Shown here: one piece after another, positions 56,256-64,000 of the stretch
Layout of the letters: every line of letters begins with the position of its first letter
Numbering within the stretch: the first letter of the stretch is position 1
Source: Ewingella sp. CoE-038-23
GTDB lineage: Bacteria > Pseudomonadota > Gammaproteobacteria > Enterobacterales > Enterobacteriaceae
Assembly (NCBI RefSeq): GCF_040419245.1
Contig: NZ_JAZHOH010000001.1
Span: 1,798,001-1,862,000 of the forward strand
Direction: 5' to 3'
DNA length: 64,000 nt
Position numbers and translations under genes: made by a program
The notes under the pieces: model-generated
Seen by the model: the letters and a program-made list of their open reading frames with translations, nothing else
The model's database searches: none
Told to the model about the DNA's origin: nothing

Positions 56256-56486
56256 ATGACCTTCGATTGGCATAGCGCACCTTTATCCCGCGGCACGGTG
56301 ATAGATAACCACTATAAAAACACCCAAAACGTACGCCGTTTTCTCACTCAGGAGTGCGGGGAAAACTTCAAATTCGACAGAGACTTTATGGCTTGGATCC
56401 GCAGCGGCGCAGCTAAGAATCTGGGCGACGTGGTGGATGAGTGGGTTAGGCGGGATGAGGGAAGTACAAAAGAAAAAACCCGATAA
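56256..56486 (+). CDS. DUF6434 family small protein
   Basis: A protein of 76 residues from ATG 56256 (GGAG 7 nt upstream). The domain runs through FDWHSAPLSRGTVIDNHYKN, NVRRFLTQECG, FKFDRDFMAWI and VVDEWVRR, which I recognise as DUF6434. Function unknown to me; the family is sometimes found next to SAP DNA-binding domains. Its 3' end overlaps the rybB terminator on the opposite strand by 14 nt. Confidence 0.78.
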   Translation: MTFDWHSAPLSRGTVIDNHYKNTQNVRRFLTQECGENFKFDRDFMAWIRSGAAKNLGDVVDEWVRRDEGSTKEKTR

Positions 56487-56552
56487 TCTTGAACCTAAAC
56501 AGGCGGGATTATCGGGCTCTCCAAAGTGGGGACTTCAAAGAAAAGCAGTGGC
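56473..56552 (-). ncRNA. rybB: RybB small regulatory RNA
   Basis: About 80 nt on the minus strand. The 5' end GCCACTGCTTTTCTTTGA is identical to the conserved seed of E. coli RybB. The 3' end is a perfect 9-bp stem (ATTATCGGG/CCCGATAAT arms at 56508-56516 and 56479-56487) followed by six U. Position next to ybjL matches E. coli. RybB is an Hfq-dependent sigma-E RNA that represses outer-membrane protein mRNAs. The sigma-E promoter is directly upstream. Ends are predicted, not mapped. Confidence 0.93.
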
Positions 56553-56558
56553 ATTAAT

Positions 56559-56585
56559 TAAGACTGCCTTTCCTGAACAAAGTTC
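56559..56585 (-). promoter_or_regulatory. Sigma-E promoter of rybB
   Basis: On the minus strand GAACTT (56580-56585), 16 bp, TCTTA (56559-56563), then 6 bp to the predicted RybB start at 56552. This fits the sigma-E consensus (GAACTT-N16-TCTRA) very well. Confidence 0.9.
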
Positions 56586-56654
56586 GTTCAATGCTGCAAA
56601 AATCTAAAAAAATTATTGATTTTTTTAACGCGCATTGCGAATCAATGGGTTACA

Positions 56655-58337
56655 TCAGCCTCCCGGCCAGACAATCACTATCAAGGTACCTGCCAAGGTC
56701 AGCAATACGTTAGCGATGGCGTAGGTTCCGGCATAACCGAGGGCTGGAATGTTGCTGCGCGCGGTGTCGCTGATGATCTCCATGGCCGGTGCGCAGGTGC
56801 GCGCCCCCATGATGGCGCCGAACAGCAGCGCGCGGTTCATGCGCAGCACGTAAGCACCGAAGATAAAGCAGATAACCACCGGCACCAGACTGACGATTAA
56901 CCCTGAAATCAGCATCTGGCCGCCAATCGCGCCCAGACCTTGGTTGATCCCCGCACCGGCACTCAGGCCTACTCCGGCCATAAATACCATCAGGCCGAAT
57001 TCCTTCACCATGTTCAACGCGCCCTGCGGGATATAGCCGAAAGTAGGGTGGTTGGCTCGTAAGAAGCCGAGCATGATCCCGGCGAACAGCAGCCCGGCGG
57101 CGTTGCCGACGCCAAAACTGAAGTTCTTAAATTGGAAGGTGATTAGGCCAATCATCAGGCCAAGAATAAAGAAGGCGCAGAAGGCCAGCAGGTCGGTGAC
57201 CTGACTGTGAATCGAGATAAACCCAATGCGATCGGCCACGGCTTTCACGCGACGCGCGTCACCACTGACCTGCAACACGTCGCCCTTGTTGAGCACGATG
57301 CTGTCGTCGATCGGCATCTCAATCTGGCTGCGGATAACGCGGTTTAAGAAGCAGCCGTGGTCGGTCAGGTTCAGTTGGCTCAGGCGTTTGCCCACCGCGC
57401 TGCTGTTCTTCACCACCACTTCTTCAGTCACAATGCGCATGTCCAGCAGGTCGCGGTCAAAGACTTCTTTACCGTTACGGAAGCTTGGATCAAGGCGCGA
57501 GTGGGCGTCAGGGTAGCCAACCAGCGAGATATCGTCGCCCACTTGCAATACGGCATCGCCATCCGGCGTCGCCAAAATGCCGTTACGGCGAATACGCTCG
57601 ATGTAGCAGCCCGTCTGGCGATAAATACCCAGCTCGCGCAGGTTCTTGCCATCGGCCCATGCCACCAACTCTTGACCCACGCGATACGCGCGGATCACCG
57701 GCAGGTAAACCTTGCGCTTGCTGTCAGTGTCGAGGCCGCGCTCGCGGGCGATCTGTTGTGCGCTGGTTGGCAGGTCCTGGTGCTGTAATTTGGGCAGATA
57801 GCGCGCGCCAAAAATCAGGCTCACCAGGCCGATTAAGTAGGTCAGGGCATAGCCAAGGCTCAGGTTATCCAGTTCCGGACCGAGCATTTTACTGCCGCCG
57901 AGGGTGTTCCTGAGAGTATCTCCCGCCCCCACCAGAACCGGCGTGGAGGTCATAGAGCCAGCCAGCATACCGGCGGTCAGCCCAATGTCCCACCCAAATA
58001 GCCGCCCAAGTCCCAGCGCGAGGAGCATCGCCGTGCCGACCATCACCAGCGCCAGCATCAGGTAATTTTTACCGTCGCGGAAGAAAATGGAGAAAAAGTT
58101 CGGACCCGCTTCAACCCCGACGCAAAAAATAAACAGCATGAAACCGAGATTGAGCGCCTCAGTGTTAATGCTGAAATGTTGTTGGCCGAGAAGCAGGGAA
58201 ACGACTAATACGCCTATAGAATTTCCGAGTTGGACCGAGCCCAATCGTACTTTTCCCAGACAAAGTCCGAGCGCTAAAACTACAAATAATAACAGGATGT
58301 AATTCCCGTTTAACAAACTAGCGACGTTTATGTTCAC
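56655..58337 (-). CDS. ybjL: AspT/YbjL-family transporter
   Basis: An inner-membrane protein of 560 residues with about ten helices in two halves separated by two TrkA-C (RCK_C) domains (residues ~200-380; [11 protein letters not shown] and [24 protein letters not shown] segments). E. coli YbjL is 561 residues and nearly identical at the N-terminus ([18 protein letters not shown]). Probable anion/dicarboxylate antiporter; substrate unproven. Its 3' end lies 70 bp from the start of the rybB promoter. Confidence 0.95.
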   Translation of the reverse strand: MNINVASLLNGNYILLLFVVLALGLCLGKVRLGSVQLGNSIGVLVVSLLLGQQHFSINTEALNLGFMLFIFCVGVEAGPNFFSIFFRDGKNYLMLALVMVGTAMLLALGLGRLFGWDIGLTAGMLAGSMTSTPVLVGAGDTLRNTLGGSKMLGPELDNLSLGYALTYLIGLVSLIFGARYLPKLQHQDLPTSAQQIARERGLDTDSKRKVYLPVIRAYRVGQELVAWADGKNLRELGIYRQTGCYIERIRRNGILATPDGDAVLQVGDDISLVGYPDAHSRLDPSFRNGKEVFDRDLLDMRIVTEEVVVKNSSAVGKRLSQLNLTDHGCFLNRVIRSQIEMPIDDSIVLNKGDVLQVSGDARRVKAVADRIGFISIHSQVTDLLAFCAFFILGLMIGLITFQFKNFSFGVGNAAGLLFAGIMLGFLRANHPTFGYIPQGALNMVKEFGLMVFMAGVGLSAGAGINQGLGAIGGQMLISGLIVSLVPVVICFIFGAYVLRMNRALLFGAIMGARTCAPAMEIISDTARSNIPALGYAGTYAIANVLLTLAGTLIVIVWPGG

Positions 58338-58643
58338 AAGGATAACTTATTGTTTACCAACAAATTCTTGATATAAGGGGTTGTAAGGGATAAATTCAAT
58401 TGCATTATATTTTAACCGTTTATTCTAAGGCTAAGGATATTAACGATCACTAAAACAACGCAATTTAGCGCGTTATTTTAGTCATAGATTGTTCATTCAG
58501 CCAGATAAAAGCGGGTGTTAGCATCTTTTAAGCATGTTTTGTGTTGCACAGGCAGTGCAGCTTAGCAGGGGAACTGCGGGGCGGGGACGAATTGACTCAA
58601 TTTTGTTGTCGCTTATGAGCAAAACTTTAAGGAGGAAGTACTG
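58338..58643. other. Divergent ybjL-ybjM intergenic region
   Basis: 306 bp with promoters for both genes. A ybjM promoter candidate is at 58592-58619; the left part is AT-rich. No gene or hairpin of note. Confidence 0.45.
58592..58619 (+). promoter_or_regulatory. Candidate sigma-70 promoter of ybjM
   Basis: TTGACT (58592-58597), a 16-bp spacer and TATGAG (58614-58619), 25 bp upstream of the start codon, with AAGGAGG between them as ribosome site. Confidence 0.5.
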
Positions 58644-59012
58644 ATGCATCTGCGTTCGCGCGTCGGACCTATCATTTGTTGCGTGCTTTTCACGCTGATT
58701 TTTGTCTTACTGAAAACGGAAGTGATTGTGGTTCGCCACATTACCCCGGGTCCGGAATATGGCCTGCTGCTGTTTATTTTTCCCGGCATCATCACTGCTC
58801 ACCTTGTGCAGCGGTCGGCGCTATTTTATGCCTTTCTCGGTGCGCTGCTTGCCATTCCGGTGTGTTACTTGCTGCGCATTGTCTACTTCGTACGCGTGCG
58901 TACTTTTGTACAAGAGATGGCTTATGCCGGTAGCGCCATTTTCTGGTGTGTGATGGGCGCGCTGTTTTACCTGCTGATTCGGGCCATCGTGCTGCATATG
59001 ACCAAAGAGTAG
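58644..59012 (+). CDS. ybjM: Inner-membrane protein YbjM
   Basis: A protein of 122 residues with four predicted membrane helices and no known domain. Size and position between ybjL and grxA match E. coli YbjM. Function unknown. It is convergent with grxA. Confidence 0.88.
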   Translation: MHLRSRVGPIICCVLFTLIFVLLKTEVIVVRHITPGPEYGLLLFIFPGIITAHLVQRSALFYAFLGALLAIPVCYLLRIVYFVRVRTFVQEMAYAGSAIFWCVMGALFYLLIRAIVLHMTKE

Positions 59013-59035
59013 TGTGAAAGAAGCTAAAAAATAAA

Positions 59036-59057
59036 GGCGCTCATTGAGCGCCTTTTT
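59036..59057. terminator. Terminator between ybjM and grxA
   Basis: GGCGCTC (59036-59042), loop ATT, GAGCGCC (59046-59052), then TTTTT (59053-59057); A-run on the left side lets it serve grxA too. Confidence 0.85.
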
Positions 59058-59088
59058 GCTGTGTAGACTTTGCCACGTCTCAGTCAAA

Positions 59089-59355
59089 TTAAGACTGGAA
59101 CAGAGCCAGATGTTCTTTAGCGTAAGCTTCGAAATCTGTGCAACCACCAATGTGGGTGGAGTCAATGAAGATTTGTGGAACAGTTTCAACCGGCTTACCG
59201 ACAGTTTTTTCCAAATCGGCTTTTGAAATGCCTTCAGCGTGGATATCAACATAACGGAAATTGAAATCATCACGTTCTTCAGTCAGTTTTTCAGCCAACT
59301 CTTTTGCACGTACACAATAAGGACACGCCGGGCGCCCGAAAATCACTGCAAACAT
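59089..59355 (-). CDS. grxA: Glutaredoxin 1 GrxA
   Basis: A protein of 88 residues with active site Cys11-Pro-Tyr-Cys14 and the cis-Pro GSH-binding loop TVPQIFID. It is a glutathione-dependent reductant of ribonucleotide reductase and other thiols. Strong AGGAG ribosome site. Next to nfsA as in E. coli, but ybjC is missing. Confidence 0.97.
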   Translation of the reverse strand: MFAVIFGRPACPYCVRAKELAEKLTEERDDFNFRYVDIHAEGISKADLEKTVGKPVETVPQIFIDSTHIGGCTDFEAYAKEHLALFQS

Positions 59356-59673
59356 GGAGACTCCTTGATTTTTTAATGCCAGTAAAATGAATAAGTTAAA
59401 GTGTGATGCATTTTTATTTTGTTAACTGCATCACCTTTTGATATCGGTACTATGCCTGTTACGCACGTCAAAAAACAGTAGGATTTACCTGTCAGTTTGA
59501 TGCACTGCGCCTATCAGGCCGACGAACAAACGGGTTTATCACCTTTTTTCTGCCCTAAAAAAACGCTGCGTTTTGTTACAGCATTTGGGGTTAATGGACT
59601 TGCAAAGCCGTGAGCTAGCATCAATGATTGTCGGCTATTAGGCTTTTATCTTGTTTTCGTTCAAGGATTTCCC
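59356..59673. other. Divergent grxA-nfsA intergenic region
   Basis: 318 bp holding the promoters of grxA and nfsA. E. coli has ybjC here, just upstream of nfsA; no ybjC frame is present. OxyR control of grxA is known in E. coli, but I could not find a properly spaced OxyR site. Confidence 0.45.
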
Positions 59674-60396
59674 ATGACCCCCACGATTGACCTCCTGCGC
59701 TCCCACCGTTCTATTCGTTCTTTTACCGACCAGCCGATCACCGATGAGCAGCGCGAAGCCATTCTTAGCGCGGCTCAGGGCGCATCGACTTCAAGCTTTT
59801 TGCAGTGTTCGTCAATCATTCGCATTACCGATCCCGCGCTGCGTGAGAAGCTGGTGGAATTCACCGGCGGGCAGAAATATGTCGCCAGCGCCGCCGAATT
59901 TTGGGTTTTCTGCGCCGACTTTAATCGCAATCAACAAATCAATCCGCAGGCCGAGCTAGGGTTAGCTGAGCAGCTGCTGCTGGGCTGCGTGGACACCGCG
60001 CTGCTGGCGCAAAACGCCATGACGGCGGCGGAGTCACTCGGGTTGGGCGGGGTGTTTATCGGCGGTATCCGTAATCAGGTTGAAGAGGTGATTGGCCTGC
60101 TGAAGCTGCCGAAGTTTGTCATGCCGCTGTTCGGTATGTGTATCGGCCATCCGGCGCAGGATCATCAGGTGAAGCCGCGTATGCCGCAATCTATGCTAGT
60201 GCACGAAAACAGCTATCAGCCGCTCAACCCCCAAACCTTGGCGGAGTATGATGAGCAGCTGGCCGCCTATTACTTGCAGCGTGACAGCAATGCGCGTCGC
60301 GATACCTGGAGCGATTTGATTATCCGCACGCTGAAAAAAGAGCAGCGCCCACACATGCTGGCTGCTTTGCACAAGCAGGGCTGGGCAACGCGCTAA
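59674..60396 (+). CDS. nfsA: Oxygen-insensitive NADPH nitroreductase NfsA
   Basis: A flavoprotein of 240 residues, the same length as E. coli NfsA, of the nitroreductase/FRP family (RSHRSIRSFTDQPI; SLGLGGVFIGGIRNQVEEV; NARRDTWSDLI). It reduces nitro groups and quinones with two-electron steps using NADPH. It lies 27 bp before rimK. Confidence 0.95.
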   Translation: MTPTIDLLRSHRSIRSFTDQPITDEQREAILSAAQGASTSSFLQCSSIIRITDPALREKLVEFTGGQKYVASAAEFWVFCADFNRNQQINPQAELGLAEQLLLGCVDTALLAQNAMTAAESLGLGGVFIGGIRNQVEEVIGLLKLPKFVMPLFGMCIGHPAQDHQVKPRMPQSMLVHENSYQPLNPQTLAEYDEQLAAYYLQRDSNARRDTWSDLIIRTLKKEQRPHMLAALHKQGWATR

Positions 60397-60423
60397 CACT
60401 CTCCATCCTTGACGGGGCGTCTG

Positions 60424-61326
60424 ATGAAAATAGCTATTCTTTCTCGCGATGGCAGTCTCTATTCGTGCAAGCGGCTGCTTGAAGCGGCGGAGTGTCGCGG
60501 CCATTCGGTCGATATCATCGACCCCTTGTCCTGCTATATGAATATCAATCCGGCGGCGCCTAGCGTGCATTATCGCGGCCGCCAGCTGGATAAATATCAC
60601 GCAGTGATCCCGCGCATTGGTTCGGCCATTACTTTCTACGGTACGGCGGTGCTGCGCCAGTTTGAGATGTTGGGCAGCTTCCCACTCAACGAATCCGTCG
60701 CCATCACTCGCGCGCGTGACAAGCTGCGTTCGATGCAGATTCTGGCTCGCGAGGGGATCGATTTGCCGACCACCGGCTTTGCCAATATGCCGGACGATAC
60801 CGCTGACCTGATTGCCTTGGTCGGCGGCGCGCCGCTGGTGGTCAAGCTGGTGGAGGGAACACAGGGTATTGGCGTGGTGCTGGCCGAGACGCGTCAGGCG
60901 GCGGAGAGCGTGATTGACGCCTTCCGTGGGCTGAATGCGCATATATTGGTGCAGGAATATATCCGCGAAGCCGAGGGCAGGGATATTCGCTGTCTGGTGG
61001 TGGGTAAGAAAGTGGTGGGGGCCATTGAGCGTCAGGCCAAGCCCGGCGATTTCCGCTCAAACTTGCATCGCGGCGGTACCGCCAACAAGGTGCAAATCAC
61101 CGCCGATGAAAAAGCCATTGCGGTGAAAGCGGCGGCAACCTTGGGTCTGGATGTCGCCGGTGTCGATATCCTTCGATCTAACCGAGGCCCGTTAGTGATG
61201 GAAGTTAACGCTTCGCCTGGCTTAGAAGGGATCGAAAGCACCACCGGCTTGGACATCGCGGGCATGATGATTGACTACATTGAGCATCGCGCACGCCCTG
61301 GTTTTCGCCTGAAATCCGGCGGCTAA
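60424..61326 (+). CDS. rimK: Ribosomal protein S6 glutamate ligase RimK
   Basis: An ATP-grasp ligase of 300 residues (same as E. coli) from ATG 60424, with a GGGG ribosome site. It adds glutamates to the C-terminus of ribosomal protein S6. [33 protein letters not shown] and [14 protein letters not shown] are the ATP- and metal-binding segments. Confidence 0.96.
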   Translation: MKIAILSRDGSLYSCKRLLEAAECRGHSVDIIDPLSCYMNINPAAPSVHYRGRQLDKYHAVIPRIGSAITFYGTAVLRQFEMLGSFPLNESVAITRARDKLRSMQILAREGIDLPTTGFANMPDDTADLIALVGGAPLVVKLVEGTQGIGVVLAETRQAAESVIDAFRGLNAHILVQEYIREAEGRDIRCLVVGKKVVGAIERQAKPGDFRSNLHRGGTANKVQITADEKAIAVKAAATLGLDVAGVDILRSNRGPLVMEVNASPGLEGIESTTGLDIAGMMIDYIEHRARPGFRLKSGG

Positions 61327-61408
61327 GCGCCTTATCCCGCATTAATGTGCAGCAAGCGCGTATTGATCATAGCGCTTACTGACATAATTCCGTAAGCTAT
61401 GTCCCCTT

Positions 61409-61432
61409 CGCGCCCTTTAAGGGCGCGCTTTT
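61409..61432 (+). terminator. Terminator after rimK
   Basis: CGCGCCC (61409-61415), loop TTTAA, GGGCGCG (61421-61427), then TTTT (61429-61432), ahead of ybjN. Confidence 0.8.
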
Positions 61433-61472
61433 CTGCTGTCGACTTCATTGATTTAAACTTGTGAGGCATTTT

Positions 61473-61955
61473 ATGGATTCGCTCATCGTCCCTGATTTGG
61501 CGTTGCTCCGGCGCTGGCTGGATCAGTTGGGGATATCATTTTTCGAGTGTGATTCCTGTCAGGCTCTCCATTTGCCGCATATGCAGAATTTTGATGGCGT
61601 GTTTGACGCCAAGTTGGACATTGTTGATAACGTGATCCTGTTCTCCGCGCTGGCCGAAGTGAAACCCACCGCGCTGATTCCTATTGTGGCCGACCTCAGC
61701 CAAATCAACGCCAGTTCGCTGACGGTGAAGGCGTTTATCGACATTCAGGATGACAACTTGCCGAAGCTGATTGTCTGCCAGTCGCTGGCGATTGCCGTAG
61801 GCGTGACGGTGGAGCAGTTTGCTCACTTCCTGCAACAGGCAGAAGAGCAGATGTCGATGATCATCCTGGAAGCCCATGCAAATGACATGTTGTTCGTAGG
61901 CGAGCCGGACGAAGGCGAGCCGCTAACCAACCTCAATGTCCCCATTCTGCATTAA
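61473..61955 (+). CDS. ybjN: YbjN, sensory/stress-related protein
   Basis: A protein of 160 residues from ATG 61473 (GTGAGG upstream), with the strongly conserved FFECDSCQALHLPHMQNFDGVFDAK region (read in parts) of E. coli YbjN. Its fold is like a type III secretion chaperone. In E. coli it affects motility, stress and membrane functions; the mechanism is unclear. Confidence 0.93.
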   Translation: MDSLIVPDLALLRRWLDQLGISFFECDSCQALHLPHMQNFDGVFDAKLDIVDNVILFSALAEVKPTALIPIVADLSQINASSLTVKAFIDIQDDNLPKLIVCQSLAIAVGVTVEQFAHFLQQAEEQMSMIILEAHANDMLFVGEPDEGEPLTNLNVPILH

Positions 61956-61998
61956 TCCTCTCTCGCTTTAACACTTCCCCATTGCAAATTTCTCGCAT

Positions 61999-62021
61999 AA
62001 GCCGCGAATTCCCGCGGCTTT
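61999..62021 (+). terminator. Terminator after ybjN
   Basis: AAGCCGCG (61999-62006), loop AATTCC, CGCGGCTT (62013-62020), with a T-run 6 nt later (62028-62032). Confidence 0.7.
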
Positions 62022-62396
62022 GGTGATTTTTTCCGCTTCCACTACACTCTTTAACAAACAGTTATTCTGTTATTTGCACATTGTTGCCATACATTTCACT
62101 TTGTTAATGGCTTATGTGCCACAGGGCATAGAGCAAAAATGCATAATTAATCGATAAATCGTGGTTTTGCCCGTGCGGTCTAGTACCAAGGGGGCGCAGG
62201 GAGTATTCTGCTGATTCTGCGCTATAGGTTAATTACACCGTAAAACCAAATGGTTATTCGGCTCGCAGCGTTGGGCTTGGCGATGCATGCTTATGCAGAT
62301 CGGAGCGCGACGGTTGGTCTGGTTATGAAAGGTTTTGTATCCATTTGAGATACAAGTTTAATTTTCCTTTTCCCCCTGTATTGGAGGTAGTAACGG
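62022..62396. other. Upstream region of potF
   Basis: 375 bp without a gene. It contains a 7-bp hairpin TTGTATC/GATACAA (62335-62341 and 62349-62355) close to the potF start, and a strong GGAGG ribosome site (62383-62387). A degenerate ARG-box-like stretch near 62139-62156 was judged too weak. Promoter not assigned. Confidence 0.45.
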
Positions 62397-63506
62397 ATGT
62401 TCACCCTGCGTAAAAAGTGGTTATCGGGTGTTGTCGCCGGTCTGGTTATGGCCGCGTCCGTCACAGCGTCAGCGGAAGAAAAAACGCTGCACGTCTACAA
62501 CTGGTCTGACTATATCGCGCCGAATACGGTGCCAGATTTCCAGAAGGAAACCGGCATCAAGGTGATATACGACGTTTTTGATTCCAACGAAGTATTGGAA
62601 GGCAAGCTGATGGCGGGCAGCACTGGCTTCGACCTGGTGGTGCCGTCGGCGAGTTTCCTTGAGCGCCAACTGGCGGCAGGGGTGTTCCAGCCGCTGGACA
62701 AGAGCAAGCTGCCAAACTACAAAAATCTCGATCCTGAGCTGTTGAAAATGGTCGCGCAGCACGATCCGGGCAACAAATACGCCATTCCTTACCTGTGGGC
62801 GACCACCGGCATTGGCTATAACGTCGATAAAGTGAAGGCCGTGCTGGGCAAAGACGCGCCGGTGGACAGCTGGGATCTGGTGCTGAAGCCTGAAAACCTT
62901 GAGAAACTCAAAAGCTGCGGTGTCTCCTTCCTCGACGCACCGGCTGAAATCTACGCCACAGTCCTGAACTACCTGCACCTCGACCCGAACAGTACCAAAG
63001 CCAGCGACTACACCGGTGCCGCCAATGACCTGCTGTTGAAGCTGCGCCCAAGCATTCGCTACTTCCACTCTTCCCAATACATCAACGACTTGGCAAACGG
63101 CGATATCTGCGTGGCGATTGGCTGGGCGGGTGACGTGATGCAAGCCTCTAACCGCGCGAAAGAAGCTAAAAACGGCGTCAACGTGGCTTACAGCATTCCG
63201 AAAGAGGGGGCGCTGGCCTTCTTCGACGTGTTTGCTATTCCGGCGGATGCAAAAAATCTGGATGAAGCCTATAAGTTCCTCAACTACCTGATGGAGCCGA
63301 AGGTGATCGCGCAGATCAGCAACACGGTTTACTACGCGAGTGGCAACCTTGCCGCCACGCCGCTGGTGAATGCCGACGTGCGTAACAACCCGGGGATTTA
63401 CCCACCGGATGCCGTGCGCGCCAAAATGTTTACGCTGAAAGTTCAGGATCCGAAAATCGACCGTGTTATTACCCGTTCTTGGACTAAAGTGAAAACCAAC
63501 AAATAA
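62397..63506 (+). CDS. potF: Putrescine periplasmic binding protein PotF
   Basis: A protein of 369 residues with signal peptide ending VTASA before EEKTLHVYNWSDYIAPNT, the PotD/PotF start. Putrescine-pocket segments: FDVFDSNEVLEGKL-like, YLWATTGIGYNV, IGWAGDVMQASNRA, FDVFAIPADAKN. It binds putrescine for the PotGHI importer. Confidence 0.96.
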   Translation: MFTLRKKWLSGVVAGLVMAASVTASAEEKTLHVYNWSDYIAPNTVPDFQKETGIKVIYDVFDSNEVLEGKLMAGSTGFDLVVPSASFLERQLAAGVFQPLDKSKLPNYKNLDPELLKMVAQHDPGNKYAIPYLWATTGIGYNVDKVKAVLGKDAPVDSWDLVLKPENLEKLKSCGVSFLDAPAEIYATVLNYLHLDPNSTKASDYTGAANDLLLKLRPSIRYFHSSQYINDLANGDICVAIGWAGDVMQASNRAKEAKNGVNVAYSIPKEGALAFFDVFAIPADAKNLDEAYKFLNYLMEPKVIAQISNTVYYASGNLAATPLVNADVRNNPGIYPPDAVRAKMFTLKVQDPKIDRVITRSWTKVKTNK

Positions 63507-63518
63507 TACTCTTCATCC

Positions 63519-63547
63519 TTCGAGCTGCCGCCATGATGCAACTCGAA
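63519..63547. repeat. Short dispersed-repeat-like inverted sequence
   Basis: TTCGAGCTGC (63519-63528) and GCAACTCGAA (63538-63547) pair with one mismatch. This word pair is the end sequence of intergenic repeats I associate with Yersinia, Serratia and Rahnella genomes; only one copy is in the window, so the identification is inference. Confidence 0.45.
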
Positions 63548-63565
63548 TGATATTGATTATTACCC

Positions 63566-63600
63566 CAGTGGCTCTGCGAAATAAACGCGCCGAGCCACTG
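63566..63600 (+). terminator. Attenuator hairpin between potF and potG
   Basis: CAGTGGCTC (63566-63574) and GAGCCACTG (63592-63600) with a 17-nt loop and a pyrimidine-rich tail. Fits the usual partial stop after a binding-protein gene. Confidence 0.6.
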
Positions 63601-63662
63601 CTTCTATTTCGGTTCCTCAATCTATGCGGCTTTTTACCGCCTTCTGCCGGAGATGTTTCTGA

Positions 63663-64000
63663 GTGAATGATGCAATCCCCCGTCCTCAGCCGAAAACTCA
63701 CAAAGGCTTCACGCCTTTGCTGGAAATCCGCAATTTAACCAAATCTTTTGATGGTCAGGCCGCCGTGGATGACGTCAGTTTGACTATCTATAAAGGCGAA
63801 ATCTTTGCCCTGCTGGGCGCGTCTGGTTGCGGCAAGTCCACCTTGCTGCGCATGCTGGCGGGCTTTGAAACCCCAACGCAGGGACAAATCGTACTCGACG
63901 GCGTCGATCTGTCGCAGGTGCCGCCTTATCAGCGCCCGATTAACATGATGTTCCAGTCTTATGCGCTGTTCCCGCACATGACCGTCGAGCAGAACATCGC
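63663..64000 (+). CDS. potG: Putrescine ABC transporter ATPase PotG (5' part, cut by window edge)
   Basis: The first ~112 residues are present. GTG start 63663 (GGAG about 10 nt upstream) yields the E. coli-like VNDAIPRPQ front. Walker [10 protein letters not shown] and Q-loop [18 protein letters not shown] are visible; signature and Walker B lie past the edge. It drives putrescine import with PotFHI. Confidence 0.95.
   Translation, partial: MNDAIPRPQPKTHKGFTPLLEIRNLTKSFDGQAAVDDVSLTIYKGEIFALLGASGCGKSTLLRMLAGFETPTQGQIVLDGVDLSQVPPYQRPINMMFQSYALFPHMTVEQNI

Noticed and set aside
59438..59454. OxyR-binding site upstream of grxA
   Set aside because: A GATAT...CTATG pair exists but the spacing is two bases short of the known pattern.
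62139..62156. ArgR box upstream of potF
   Set aside because: Three symmetrical mismatches at key positions; too weak to report as a site.
1..64000. CRISPR arrays, tRNA and rRNA genes, IS elements
   Set aside because: No regular spaced repeats, cloverleaf sequences, rRNA segments or transposase frames were seen on reading both strands.

Overview
The window reads as chromosome of a Gram-negative enterobacterium (Enterobacterales). The gene order yliI-yliJ-dacC-ybjG ... rybB-ybjL-ybjM-grxA-nfsA-rimK-ybjN-potF-potG follows E. coli K-12 closely. The flagellar order flhBAE directly followed by flgNM/flgA/flgBCDEFGHIJKL is the arrangement I associate with Yersinia, Serratia, Rahnella and relatives. 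My best guess is a Yersiniaceae member (Rahnella/Ewingella/Rouxiella/Serratia type); genus is not proven. No rRNA, tRNA, CRISPR array, IS element or prophage was seen.

Region 1 (1-7854) is the 3' part of a tightly overlapping operon cut by the left edge. It has an ABC ATPase tail, a MacA-like adaptor, a MacB-like ATPase-permease, a NodT-type outer-membrane lipoprotein, then a ketosynthase, a MaoC-like hot-dog dehydratase, an acyl carrier protein and a ketoacyl reductase. It looks like a dedicated acyl-chain synthesis line with its own tripartite exporter. Region 2 (about 7855-16600) is AT-rich: a chaperone-usher fimbrial cluster (major pilin, chaperone, usher, two-domain adhesin, minor pilin), two RcsB/FimW-like LuxR regulators and a FimB/FimE-size tyrosine recombinase.

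Region 3 (16929-32671) is a flagellar block: flhBAE, convergent flgN-flgM, divergent flgA, and flgB to flgL. Matching control signals are visible: a sigma-28 promoter for flgMN and one for flgKL, and an FlhDC-like inverted site between flgA and flgB. No cheZ precedes flhB; the fimbrial segment sits there instead. A 580-bp non-coding stretch rich in terminator and repeat-like sequence separates flgL from yohJK (LrgAB/CidAB type).

Region 4 (34543-48473) is a pentose locus. It holds xylBA divergent from xylFGH-xylR, a secreted DUF1996 plus DNRLRE-like protein, and yicJ-yicI (alpha-xyloside transporter and alpha-xylosidase). Together they give uptake and hydrolysis of xylosides, high-affinity xylose import, and isomerisation and phosphorylation to xylulose-5-phosphate.

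Region 5 (48699-64000) is the E. coli-like backbone, with a variable insert between ybjG and rybB: two methyltransferases, a GNAT acetyltransferase, an unknown small protein, a 58-residue double-glycine-leader peptide with its own terminator, and a DUF6434 protein. The RybB small RNA and its sigma-E promoter are clearly recognisable at 56473-56585. The least expected items are the orphan double-glycine peptide (55972-56148), the acyl-synthesis/export operon at the left edge, and the DUF1996-DNRLRE protein inside the xylose locus.
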